Source: Glaciecola sp034112105 (lineage in GTDB: Bacteria > Pseudomonadota > Gammaproteobacteria > Enterobacterales > Alteromonadaceae). From it: a stretch of DNA of 14,473 nt. Under the pieces are notes generated by a model, which was not told where the DNA came from, did not search any database, and saw only the letters and a program-made list of their open reading frames with translations. The stretch is taken from assembly GCA_034112105.1 (NCBI GenBank), contig JAWUVZ010000061.1, positions 1 to 14,473 of the forward strand. Direction: 5' to 3'. Shown here in pieces: positions 1 to 8,297 of this stretch; positions within the stretch are counted from its first letter, which is position 1; the number at the start of each line of letters is the position of its first letter. The position numbers and the translations under genes were made by a program.

Positions 1-8
1 CTTGAAAT

Positions 9-34
9 TACTCTCGTGTATCGATGTGAGAGTA
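9..34 (+). promoter_or_regulatory. Possible stem-loop upstream of the radical SAM gene
   Basis: TACTCTC (9-15) is the reverse complement of GAGAGTA (28-34), giving a 7-bp stem with a 12-nt loop just before the first gene. No T-run follows it, so it is not a classical terminator. It could be a processing or attenuation hairpin between an upstream precursor gene and the enzyme gene. The octamer ATTACTCT occurs in the first arm and again near 43-50. I see no convincing promoter in 1-63. A hairpin this small could arise by chance. Confidence 0.25.
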
Positions 35-63
35 GTTTACATATTACTCTAGATGGAGAAAAA

Positions 64-1098
64 ATGACTACTTCAACAAATAAAATTCAAGGTTTTGCTA
101 AGCATGATTTAGCTGGCAGCTTAAGTAATCAAAAGTTCCAATTGATACTTTTTCCTACAGAGCAATGTAATTTCAGATGTGTATATTGTTATGAAGATTT
201 TGAAATTGGCAAAATGCCAGACTGGTTAGTGGAAGCCACCAAAACATTTATCAGCAATAAAATCCCTCATCTTAAATACTTGTCTTTAAGTTGGTTTGGA
301 GGAGAGCCTTTATTAGCCAAGGATATTCTATTTAACGTCGCCGAACACAGTCAAAAGTTAGCGAAAAAATACGGCTGTAAATTATCAGGTGATTTAACTA
401 CTAACGGTTTTTTACTAGATGTTAAAACACTTACTAAACTTGTGGAGTTAAATCAAAACCGCTTTCAGATATCTATTGATGGTGATAAAGAATCACACGA
501 TAAAACACGATTAACACGCAATGGTCGTGGTAGCTTTGATAAAATTTGGGCCAGAATGTTAGATGCAGCAAGTACTGAACTAGACTTTTCAATAACATTA
601 AGAGTTCATGTTACCGATTTAAACCATGACAGTGTTTTAACTTTTTGTGAAAGATATGATGCTACATTAAAAAGTGACAAAAGATTTAAGTTGTTTTTTA
701 AAGCAATTGAAGATTTAGGTGGTGATAACCAAGCATCAATAGAAGCTCTTACGTCACAACAATCGGCCAAAAGCTTAGTTAAGGAATTAACCGAACGATA
801 TTCAGAAACTGCACTTAGTTTAGGTTCGAAAAGTCATTATATCTGTTATGCCGGGAAGCCAAATTCATTAGGTATTCGGGCCAATGGAAATCTAAATAAA
901 TGCACCGTTGCCTTAAATGACGATCGCAACTCAGTGGGTAAAATAAATCCAGATGGTACGCTCACTTTAAACAATGAAAAATTTAGCACTTGGATAAAAG
1001 GCTTCACTACACTTGATAGTTGGCAGATGGGCTGTCCTTTAAGCTATATGGACAATAATAGTGTAGTAGGCGATATCTCAATAAAAAAAGTTAGTTAA
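64..1098 (+). CDS. Radical SAM peptide-modifying enzyme with a short twitch/SPASM-like C-terminal domain
   Basis: A 344-residue cytoplasmic enzyme that probably modifies a ribosomally made precursor peptide. Cys35, Cys39 and Cys42 form the CxxxCxxC motif that binds the SAM-cleaving [4Fe-4S] cluster. Gly79-Gly80-Glu81-Pro82 is the GGEP motif that contacts the SAM methionine. The C-terminal part has Cys261-x13-Gly-x4-Cys280, the opening signature of SPASM/twitch domains, and one further cysteine, Cys324. A full SPASM domain carries about seven cysteines. Three suggest a twitch domain holding one auxiliary cluster, with spacing like BtrN as I remember it. The ATG at 64 is chosen because GGAG at 55-58 lies 5 nt before it; a GTG at 16 in the same frame has no such site. 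It is the first gene of the seven-gene set, 4 nt before the next. The CvaB-like exporter downstream supports a RiPP role. The reaction (cyclophane, thioether, epimerisation or other) cannot be read from the sequence. Confidence 0.88.
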   Translation: MTTSTNKIQGFAKHDLAGSLSNQKFQLILFPTEQCNFRCVYCYEDFEIGKMPDWLVEATKTFISNKIPHLKYLSLSWFGGEPLLAKDILFNVAEHSQKLAKKYGCKLSGDLTTNGFLLDVKTLTKLVELNQNRFQISIDGDKESHDKTRLTRNGRGSFDKIWARMLDAASTELDFSITLRVHVTDLNHDSVLTFCERYDATLKSDKRFKLFFKAIEDLGGDNQASIEALTSQQSAKSLVKELTERYSETALSLGSKSHYICYAGKPNSLGIRANGNLNKCTVALNDDRNSVGKINPDGTLTLNNEKFSTWIKGFTTLDSWQMGCPLSYMDNNSVVGDISIKKVS

Positions 1099-1102
1099 TG
1101 GC

Positions 1103-1798
1103 ATGTCCATTGTTAATATGTTTCGAAAAGAAGCACTCAGAAATCAATATAAGTCTAGCGATATAGGAAGGTCACTTATAAAACAACCTCATATTATCAA
1201 TAACGCTATTTTAATCTTAATTATTGTTTTTATTGTGAGCTTTTTTATTGTTAATACCTTAACGTTTTCAACTAACAAAAATCATAAAATAACAGTCTCA
1301 TCTGAACATTACACTCCGCTTATATACAGTCAAGTCGTTGTAATAAACAAGCATCATACAATAGATGGTGAACATGTTAAGAAAAGCCAAGCATTAATAT
1401 CAATATCTACCTTAAGTGGTGTAAATGATTTAAAAAATGATTTAATACGTTCTCCCAGCGATGGTTTTTTCTTCCATGCAAAAATTGAAAAAAACATTCT
1501 GAAACCATTTGAACCATTAGGGTATTTACTAACTATCTCTGACGGTGGTGAGCTTTCTTTTTGGTTGGAAACCAACAAAAATACTCATGTAAAAGTAAAC
1601 GATAGAGTTAAATTAATTGTTAATAGCCAGGTGATAAATGGAGTTATTACAATTGTAATTGGTAATAAATCCAATATACAAGAACAGAAAATATACATTA
1701 AGTTAGAGAGTGCTAACTATGGCTTGCTTTCCCCCACAGCTGATATAGAAATAATGCTTACTCAACAGCCTAAGAAAGTGATCAATTTAATTAAATAG
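1103..1798 (+). CDS. Hairpin-less CvaA/HlyD-like membrane fusion protein
   Basis: A 231-residue inner-membrane protein with a short cytoplasmic N-terminus, one membrane segment (about 33-53) and a periplasmic part. Residues 6-15 (MFRKEALRNQ) resemble the start of CvaA, the adaptor of the colicin V exporter. About 63-103 is the first half of a lipoyl domain (note GEHVKKSQALISIS) and about 113-146 the second half (note IRSPSDGFF). A beta-barrel-like region runs to about 225. Family members are usually around 400 residues because a long coiled-coil hairpin sits between the lipoyl halves; here only about ten residues join them. This is not a break, as the frame is open and ends normally. Without the hairpin it could hardly dock onto a TolC-type channel. 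It probably partners the C39 exporter encoded next. The start is uncertain: neither ATG 1103 nor ATG 1118 (MFRKEAL) has a clear Shine-Dalgarno, and coupling from the stop 4 nt upstream is likely. Confidence 0.8.
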   Translation: MSIVNMFRKEALRNQYKSSDIGRSLIKQPHIINNAILILIIVFIVSFFIVNTLTFSTNKNHKITVSSEHYTPLIYSQVVVINKHHTIDGEHVKKSQALISISTLSGVNDLKNDLIRSPSDGFFFHAKIEKNILKPFEPLGYLLTISDGGELSFWLETNKNTHVKVNDRVKLIVNSQVINGVITIVIGNKSNIQEQKIYIKLESANYGLLSPTADIEIMLTQQPKKVINLIK

Positions 1799-1810
1799 TG
1801 AAAAGTGAAT

Positions 1811-3925
1811 ATGCGATTAAACGATTATATTGATTTTAAGTCTTCAAAATTGCCTCTTTTTCTACAAAGTGAGATGGCAGAATGTGGAATTACTTGTATA
1901 GCCATGATCGCTTATTATCATGGCTACAAAGTGAATATGTTAGCAATGCGTCAACGCTACCCTGTTGGAACACAAGGGACTACAGTTAAGCAAATTTTAA
2001 AAATAGCGGATGACATTGGGTTATCTGGTCGAGTATTAAAGCTAGAGCTAGGACAACTCGCAAAAATAAAAGGCCCAGCAATACTGCATTGGAACTTCAA
2101 CCACTTTGTGACCCTTAACAGTGTGAATAGAAAAGGCATCACTATTCATGATCCCGCCAAAGGAAAAATTAAGCTGGATTGGAATCAAGTCTCAGATGCA
2201 TTTACAGGTATTGCAATTGAACTCACTCCTACATCTACCTTTACAAGTGCTGATGAACGAATAAAAATGCCCTTAAATGCATTTATTGGCAATATAGAAG
2301 GGCTAGCATCATCATTATTTAAAATATTTATTATTGCTTTAATTCTTCAGTGTTTTCTTTTGATATCACCTTACTATATTAGAATTATTATCGATCATGG
2401 TATTCCTCTATCTGATAGTGGGGTACTGACTTGGTTGTTAATGGCTTTTATCATTGTCACTTTGCTCACAACCTTTAGTAATGTCGTTCGTTCAGCCGCG
2501 ATTTTATATCTGGATAAAAATTTAGGCTTTCAAGTGAAAGCAAATATCCAGCGTCATCTGCTTCATTTACCCCTTTCCTTTTTTGAATCTCGCCATGTTG
2601 GCGACATTAAATCGCGCTTTGAGGCATTTAATGAGGTTCAACGTATGATAAGTCGAGGGTTTATTTCAGCGATAATCGAGGGCCTACTAGGTATTACAAC
2701 GTTAATTATCATGTACTCCTATTCAAGTTCACTGGCTTTCATATCTTTATTATTTTTATCTTTAACCCTTATTATTAGATTTTACTTAACAGGTAAAGAA
2801 AATAAATATTTAGAGCAGGTATTGTCCAAGCAAGCTAAAGAAAGCAGCCATTTTTTAGAAACGATCCGAGCAATTATGCCTATTAAATGCTATGTCAAAG
2901 AGAGCACTAGGCTTTCCTCTTGGCTAAATTTATTTGCGGATACTACTAATGAAAATATAAAAAGAGAAAAAATAACCATTACGGCTGAAATCAGTCAAGA
3001 TTTTATTAGTAAGATTGAGTATCTGATTGTCATTTTTATCGGTGCCACTTTAATAATAGATAAAGAGTTTACAATTGGTATGTTCATTGCTTTTCTTGCC
3101 TATAGGCAGCAATTTTCTAGTAGTACACAAACTCTAGTTGATCACATATTTAAATTTAGACTCGCCTCAACTTACTTGCGTAGAATGTCTGACATAGTAA
3201 TGCAAAGCCAAGAGCAAGAGAGTAGCTCATTAACCATTACAAAAGAGCAAGCCAAGGGGCATATTGAAGTGCGTAACCTACATTTTCGCTACTCATCATC
3301 TTCCCCATGGTTATTCAAAGGCATTAGCTTCGAAATCAATGCTGGAGAATCTGTCGCCATTACAGGTCGCTCAGGCCTTGGGAAGTCATCGCTACTCAAG
3401 TTGATGATAGGGCTAATCCAAGCAGAGCAAGGCGATTATTTATTAGATGGAAACTCGATAAAAATGATAGGAATGCGAAACTTCCGTTCTCTGTGTGCGA
3501 CTGTAATGCAAAATGACCAGCTACTAAACGGCTCTTTGATTGAAAATATCTCCTTTTTTGAACCCAAACCAGACCTCAATAACGTCATAGAAGCAGCAAA
3601 AGGTGCAGCTATATGGCAGGAAATACAAGATATGCCCATGGGCTTGCACACTCAAGTCGGTGATTTGGGAAGTGCTTTGTCGGGTGGTCAAAAGCAGAGA
3701 TTGTTATTAGCAAGGGCTTTATATAGTCAGCCAATTATTCTTTTTTTAGACGAAGCAACAAGTCACTTAGACGTTGTCACCGAAAGGCTGGTTAATCAAT
3801 ATTTGAAAGCAAAAGAAATTACACGTGTCAGTGTTGCACATAGACAAGAAACAATTAATGCGGCAGATCGAATAATAAATCTCGAAGAGCTCATTGCAAG
3901 TCACACATTATCAAAAGCTATCTAG
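1811..3925 (+). CDS. C39 peptidase-containing ABC exporter, CvaB-like
   Basis: A 704-residue bifunctional transporter that cleaves a double-glycine-type leader and moves the peptide across the inner membrane. The N-terminal C39 domain (about 1-130) has oxyanion Gln19, nucleophile Cys25 in the AECG motif, His98 in NHFVTL and Asp114 in HDPAKG; all catalytic positions are present. The membrane region spans about 155-430. The ATPase domain has Walker A GRSGLGKSS (519-527, Lys525), LSGGQ (623-627), Walker B ending Asp647-Glu648 and the H-loop His677. Length and order match colicin V exporter CvaB (about 700 residues). ATG 1811 is preferred over in-frame GTG 1805 because the purine run 1800-1805 lies 5 nt upstream and the next residues match the family start. 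The gap from the HlyD gene is 12 nt. An intact C39 triad implies that a substrate with a Gly-Gly (or Gly-Ala/Ser) leader exists nearby. Confidence 0.95.
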   Translation: MRLNDYIDFKSSKLPLFLQSEMAECGITCIAMIAYYHGYKVNMLAMRQRYPVGTQGTTVKQILKIADDIGLSGRVLKLELGQLAKIKGPAILHWNFNHFVTLNSVNRKGITIHDPAKGKIKLDWNQVSDAFTGIAIELTPTSTFTSADERIKMPLNAFIGNIEGLASSLFKIFIIALILQCFLLISPYYIRIIIDHGIPLSDSGVLTWLLMAFIIVTLLTTFSNVVRSAAILYLDKNLGFQVKANIQRHLLHLPLSFFESRHVGDIKSRFEAFNEVQRMISRGFISAIIEGLLGITTLIIMYSYSSSLAFISLLFLSLTLIIRFYLTGKENKYLEQVLSKQAKESSHFLETIRAIMPIKCYVKESTRLSSWLNLFADTTNENIKREKITITAEISQDFISKIEYLIVIFIGATLIIDKEFTIGMFIAFLAYRQQFSSSTQTLVDHIFKFRLASTYLRRMSDIVMQSQEQESSSLTITKEQAKGHIEVRNLHFRYSSSSPWLFKGISFEINAGESVAITGRSGLGKSSLLKLMIGLIQAEQGDYLLDGNSIKMIGMRNFRSLCATVMQNDQLLNGSLIENISFFEPKPDLNNVIEAAKGAAIWQEIQDMPMGLHTQVGDLGSALSGGQKQRLLLARALYSQPIILFLDEATSHLDVVTERLVNQYLKAKEITRVSVAHRQETINAADRIINLEELIASHTLSKAI

Positions 3926-3956
3926 CTGAATGTTGTTAATAGCAAAAGGATCAACG

Positions 3957-5183
3957 ATGCAAGTAACATCTAAGTTAGTTTATCAAGGGTTAATAGGCTT
4001 ATCTGCCGTCATGTTAATTTCAGGATGGACAATAGGGTTTGCGGACAATGCGCAGAGTGTTTCACGCAACTCAATGACTATTGTAAAAGTGGAACGTGGA
4101 GATTTCTCAATAAAAGTAGAGGGTTACGGTTCGCTTCAGTCAATTAATAAAAGGCTGCTGACTTCAACAAGTAACGCCGTTGTCGATGAAATAAAGCTAA
4201 AAGCTGGTGCTAATGTTGAAGAAGACACGGTTATTCTTACTTTAAATAATCCAGAATTGGAAAGTAAACTTCGTCAGGCTTTGGCAAAACTTAAAAATGC
4301 AAAAACTCAAAAACGGCAAACCATTTTACTTCAGCAAAGAGAGCTCATAAATAATGAGTCCAGTGTATCTGAACTAGAAACGCAAGCAGAAATAGGCATG
4401 TTACAGGTTGAAGCCGAGCGTTCACTTGCCAAGTCAGGTATTGTTTCTGGGATCAGTGCCAAGAAAAATGAACTTCTAGTAAAGCAATTACTCAAGCAAA
4501 TAAGTCTTGAAAAATCCAAAAGCGATAAACTGATCACAATGCAAAATGAAGCGTTGTCAATTCAAGATGATTTGATTGCTCAAGCTCAAGATGAATTTAG
4601 TGTCGCAAAATTAATGGTTGAGCAGTTATCTGTAAAAGCAGGGCTTAATGGTGTCATTCAAAGGTTATCTTTAAGTTTAGGGCAAAGTGTCACGTCTGGA
4701 TCTGAGTTAGCTTTAATTGGCAGCCTTTCACCTTTAGTCGCAGAAATCAAAGTACCTCAAATCCAAGCCAACCTTATACAGGTTGGTATGACCGCAGAAA
4801 TTAGTACACTGAATGATAAATTGCAGGGGCGAGTCATTCGGGTTGATCCGGTGATCAGTGACGGCGCAGTGCAAATCGATATTGAATTAGAAACAACTCA
4901 TTCGGATAGCGTTAAACCGATGCAACAAGTTGACGCGACTATTTTTGCGAACGTACAAAGTGACGTGAATTATATTAACCGTCCCGATGGGGCGAGTGAA
5001 GGTGCCTACAGCACTTTATTTAGACTCACAAGTGACAATCAAGCTGTGAAAGTAAATGTTCAATATGGAAAGGCATCAGGTCAATTGATCCAAGTGCTTA
5101 CAGGGGTAGAGCCAGGAGATAGGCTGGTCATATCAGCATTAGAATTACCTGATGACATTACAACAATCAAGATATCGGATTAA
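3957..5183 (+). CDS. MacA/HlyD-family periplasmic adaptor with coiled-coil hairpin
   Basis: A 408-residue periplasmic adaptor anchored by one N-terminal membrane segment (about 9-29). About 43-100 holds the first barrel strand and lipoyl half, 100-220 a charged Leu/Gln/Lys-rich alpha-helical hairpin (coiled coil), 222-258 the second lipoyl half and 259-335 a beta-barrel. The C-terminal 350-400 segment looks like the membrane-proximal domain of MacA/RND adaptors (note GVEPGDRLVIS). Unlike the short HlyD protein upstream, this one has the hairpin needed to contact an outer-membrane TolC-type channel. The start at 3957 has AGGA at 3947-3950, 6 nt upstream; an earlier in-frame ATG at 3930 lacks a good site. 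It precedes the ATPase gene by 7 nt and the permease gene after that, so it should form a MacA-MacB-like tripartite pump with them. No outer-membrane channel gene is in the window; a chromosomal TolC would be needed. Confidence 0.9.
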   Translation: MQVTSKLVYQGLIGLSAVMLISGWTIGFADNAQSVSRNSMTIVKVERGDFSIKVEGYGSLQSINKRLLTSTSNAVVDEIKLKAGANVEEDTVILTLNNPELESKLRQALAKLKNAKTQKRQTILLQQRELINNESSVSELETQAEIGMLQVEAERSLAKSGIVSGISAKKNELLVKQLLKQISLEKSKSDKLITMQNEALSIQDDLIAQAQDEFSVAKLMVEQLSVKAGLNGVIQRLSLSLGQSVTSGSELALIGSLSPLVAEIKVPQIQANLIQVGMTAEISTLNDKLQGRVIRVDPVISDGAVQIDIELETTHSDSVKPMQQVDATIFANVQSDVNYINRPDGASEGAYSTLFRLTSDNQAVKVNVQYGKASGQLIQVLTGVEPGDRLVISALELPDDITTIKISD

Positions 5184-5190
5184 GGTAAAC

Positions 5191-5898
5191 ATGAATACTG
5201 AAATTTTAAGGGTAAATAACTTAAGCAAGTCTTTTTCAAATGGAGAGCATGTTAGCCAAATTTTAAAAGGGATCAGTTTTACTGTTTATGATGGTGAATT
5301 TATTTCCATATCGGGTCCTTCAGGTTGTGGTAAGTCAACATTACTTAACATTATGGGGTTGCTCGATACGCCTGAAAGTGGGGAATATTTCATCGATGGG
5401 CTTTTAGTTTCAGATATGGCCTCAAACCAGCGGGCTCAAGTAAGAGGAAACCGTATTGGTTTTGTATTTCAATCGTTCAATTTGATTGATGAAATGACCG
5501 TAGTCGAGAATGTAGCACTACCCTTAAAGTATCGAGGGGACTCACATTCTTCGCGTCATGCTAGGTCGTTAGATTGCTTAGATAAAGTAGGGCTTGCAGA
5601 TAAAGCAAATCTATACCCGAATCAAATTTCAGGTGGTCAGCAGCAACGTGTATCCATTGCTCGGGCGCTTGCTGGCGATTCAGGGATTATGCTTGTTGAT
5701 GAACCAACAGGGAATTTAGATTCAAAAAACGGTGATGCAATCATGGCTTTAATTCAAGACTTGAATAAACAAGGCACAACGATTGTATTGGTTACCCATG
5801 ATCACCGATATGCCAATATGGCCTCTAGAAACATACAGCTAAGAGACGGCACAGTCGTCACAGAGGATCCCTCAGAAAACAGCTCACAGGTTGCTTAA
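5191..5898 (+). CDS. MacB/LolD-type ABC transporter ATP-binding protein
   Basis: A 235-residue cytoplasmic ATPase subunit. Walker A is GPSGCGKST (42-50), the Q-loop lies at FVFQSFNL (about 91-98), the signature ISGGQQQR starts at 147, Walker B is IMLVDE (166-171), the D-loop is GNLDS and the H-loop is His203. The VFQSFNL and DEPTGNLD wording is typical of the MacB/LolD/FtsE branch, which pairs with FtsX-fold permeases and couples ATP hydrolysis to periplasmic movements. ATG 5191 is chosen because AAGG lies at 5182-5185 and the protein then begins like the family; an earlier in-frame ATG at 5152 overlaps the adaptor gene. The permease follows after 2 nt. In classical MacB the ATPase is fused to the permease; here they are separate genes. 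Confidence 0.95.
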   Translation: MNTEILRVNNLSKSFSNGEHVSQILKGISFTVYDGEFISISGPSGCGKSTLLNIMGLLDTPESGEYFIDGLLVSDMASNQRAQVRGNRIGFVFQSFNLIDEMTVVENVALPLKYRGDSHSSRHARSLDCLDKVGLADKANLYPNQISGGQQQRVSIARALAGDSGIMLVDEPTGNLDSKNGDAIMALIQDLNKQGTTIVLVTHDHRYANMASRNIQLRDGTVVTEDPSENSSQVA

Positions 5899-5900
5899 TT

Positions 5901-8297
5901 ATGTTAAAAACAGCGGCGTATAATGCCTTTAAACGAGCCAGACAGTATTATTTTACAACCATATTTACTCTATCGGTTACGTTATCTATGATGCTCAGTT
6001 CATTTAGCTTGGTCGACTTAGTCTTTTTTGCCCCTTTACCATATCAACAAAGTGACAACCTATTTTTACTGGAAGGGATTATTAATTCAAAAGGCTTTTC
6101 TGGGCCAGCTACTAACTCTCAAGTAATGAATTATATAAAGAGTAAAAACACTGTTTTTTCTGACTTCGCCTCATATCACAAATGGTCTGACTACAAACTT
6201 TTAGATAAACCGTTAAGACCTGCCGTTGATGTGATACTTGCCTCAGACAACTTATTTGAAGTGTTGGGTGTTAAGCCCAAATTAGGCAGGCTTTTTAACA
6301 AAACTGAGGCACTGGGCACTAAACAAATGTCAGTTGTTTTAGGGTTTCGTGCATGGCAAACCTATTATCAAAGTAACCCACAAATAATAGGTAAAAAGAT
6401 ACAACTTAATCAACGTAGATTTACTGTAGTAGGTGTAGCACCTGACAATTTAGTGCTGCCTAGCTATAGCAATATTAATGATGCAATTTGGTTACCTTTA
6501 GATGCTGATGAAACGTTTGATCCCAAAACCTCAAACGGATTCATGGGGGCATATAAAGGAGTGGTTAGGTTAGCTCCCTCTTCATCGAGTCAAGAAGCAG
6601 CTAAGCAGTTAAATGCTTTATCAATTGAAGGCGCTAAGCTTTACGCCCAACATGTATTAAAAGATTTTACTGTTAGTTCTCATATCATATCTTTCGATGA
6701 GGCTCTCAAAGGCGACAGTGGTAAAATAGTATTAATGTTGTTGCTTGGAGTCTGTTTGTTAGTATTAATCGCTCTAATTAATCTCTCTAGTATGCAATTG
6801 GCTAAAGCCATCACCAAAATAAAACCTTTGGCGGTTAGCTTCGCATTTGGCGCTAGTAAAAAGCAGCTAATAATTGAAACCCTAAAACATAATATCTTGG
6901 TTATTAGCATTGCTGTTATTTTTGCTCTACTCCTTACTCAAATAGGTTTTATTTTCATTCAGGAACTAGCTGCCGATTCTATCCAAAGACTAGACACACT
7001 TTCTCTTAGCATTAACACCTTACTATTTTCTGTATTTTTAATATTGGTCATTGCATTGCTCTATACCTATATCGAGCTTAGCGTAGTGAAAGAAAAAAAC
7101 TTGATGGATAGTTTACAAAGCAGTGGTAAAGGCACCGGAAAACAAATGAGTTCAGCAACAAGCCATTTACTGATTGGCTTACAGATATTGTTTTCTTTTT
7201 TAGTCTTGACGACTGCAAGCCATGTGGTGTTGATCACACTTTCAGAAGCGCTCAGAGATAATGGTGTCAACACAGAAAACAAATACTCCCTGACCATTAA
7301 TTACAGTAATATAAGTAAATCGAACGAACGAATTAACCTTCACAAAGCGATTAGCCAGCAGCTCCTTTCTATAAATAGTGTTAGCAGTTTAGCCATTACC
7401 TCAGAATCAAGATTGCCTAAACATAACAATGTTGAACAGGTTTATGATGAGAATGGTCAATATATAGCCCAAACAAGAAAAAGTTTAGTTAGCAAAAACT
7501 ACTTCAGTGAATTAAGCCTAGACGTTACGGGGAAAACGTTTAACAAAGGTGATGAAGAGCTTGAAAATTACCCTATTATCATCAATCAACGTCTGGCTAA
7601 TTTGTTGGGTAAAAGTCATAGTCAAGTTTTAAACAAAAAACTTAGTTTTGACAATAAAGTGTATTATTCAATTATTGGAGTGGTGAGTAATACTTATGTT
7701 CCTGGCAGCCCTGAAAGTGAATACTACGAAGTATTCACCCCTCAAAAATATCCCGGGTGGAGGCAGTTTTCATATTTACTGACCGTAGCAGATGAGCCCG
7801 ACTTAATAAGTCAAATACAAGAAACCATTAGGAAAGTTGATACACGCTTAGATATAAATAACTTAGAATCGTTAACAGAGCAATTTGATGAAAAAAGGAA
7901 GCGTCATATTAATGCTGCTTGGTTGGCGATAGTTTTAGCGGCCACTTCATTATTAATGGTGTGTATAGGCGTCAACGGTATTGTCAGTTATTTAATTAAA
8001 GTGCGTCGTTATAGTTTGGGTGTAAAGTTATCTCTGGGCGCTGATAATCTGAAGCTTTTAAAAGAAAGTATAATAGAGTTGATGCAGCCGATAACAATGA
8101 GCCTAGTGCTGGCATTCTCGATTGCATTTCTAATTATTGGTTATTGTATGTCATTACCAGATATAGCTTTACCTATCAATTGGTTACTAACATCGGCAAT
8201 TTGGTTAGGTTTATTTATAATGGCTATTATTGCCAGCTTTTTTCCTATTAGTAAAACGTTACGACAAGACCCTATTAAGGCGTTACGCAATGAATAA
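5901..8297 (+). CDS. FtsX/MacB-type ABC permease with duplicated 4+4 TM architecture
   Basis: A 798-residue inner-membrane permease built from two similar halves. Half one has TM1 (about 20-42), a large periplasmic MacB-type domain (about 45-270), then TM2-TM4 near 276-300, 331-352 and 373-393. Half two has TM5 (about 423-446), a second periplasmic domain (about 450-665) and TM6-TM8 near 675-698, 730-752 and 760-783. Each half carries the FtsX-type coupling segment after its second helix (VSFAFGASKKQL and VKLSLGADNLKL), and the protein ends with the common DPIKALRNE motif. One such polypeptide should replace the MacB dimer and work with the ATPase encoded 2 nt upstream and the hairpin adaptor before that. 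The three-gene exporter recalls the DarBCD exporter of darobactin clusters, a parallel drawn from memory and not tested. The stop overlaps the peptidase gene by 8 nt. Confidence 0.92.
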   Translation: MLKTAAYNAFKRARQYYFTTIFTLSVTLSMMLSSFSLVDLVFFAPLPYQQSDNLFLLEGIINSKGFSGPATNSQVMNYIKSKNTVFSDFASYHKWSDYKLLDKPLRPAVDVILASDNLFEVLGVKPKLGRLFNKTEALGTKQMSVVLGFRAWQTYYQSNPQIIGKKIQLNQRRFTVVGVAPDNLVLPSYSNINDAIWLPLDADETFDPKTSNGFMGAYKGVVRLAPSSSSQEAAKQLNALSIEGAKLYAQHVLKDFTVSSHIISFDEALKGDSGKIVLMLLLGVCLLVLIALINLSSMQLAKAITKIKPLAVSFAFGASKKQLIIETLKHNILVISIAVIFALLLTQIGFIFIQELAADSIQRLDTLSLSINTLLFSVFLILVIALLYTYIELSVVKEKNLMDSLQSSGKGTGKQMSSATSHLLIGLQILFSFLVLTTASHVVLITLSEALRDNGVNTENKYSLTINYSNISKSNERINLHKAISQQLLSINSVSSLAITSESRLPKHNNVEQVYDENGQYIAQTRKSLVSKNYFSELSLDVTGKTFNKGDEELENYPIIINQRLANLLGKSHSQVLNKKLSFDNKVYYSIIGVVSNTYVPGSPESEYYEVFTPQKYPGWRQFSYLLTVADEPDLISQIQETIRKVDTRLDINNLESLTEQFDEKRKRHINAAWLAIVLAATSLLMVCIGVNGIVSYLIKVRRYSLGVKLSLGADNLKLLKESIIELMQPITMSLVLAFSIAFLIIGYCMSLPDIALPINWLLTSAIWLGLFIMAIIASFFPISKTLRQDPIKALRNE

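Noticed and set aside
2..52. C-terminal tail of a precursor peptide in frame 2 (ends at TAG 50-52)
   Set aside because: Only 16 codons are visible, with no leader or repeat motif, and two of the three frames are open over this short stretch. Not enough to call.
16..63. GTG at 16 as the start of the radical SAM gene
   Set aside because: It has no ribosome binding site, while ATG 64 has GGAG 5 nt upstream and gives a normal N-terminus. The frame is open to the window edge, so an upstream fusion is not formally excluded.
1354..1578. Minus-strand ORFs inside the operon (1354-1578, 1957-2142, 3436-3651, 4331-4537, 6680-6910, 7067-7297)
   Set aside because: All are antisense shadows of well-supported genes, with no binding sites or protein-like motifs.
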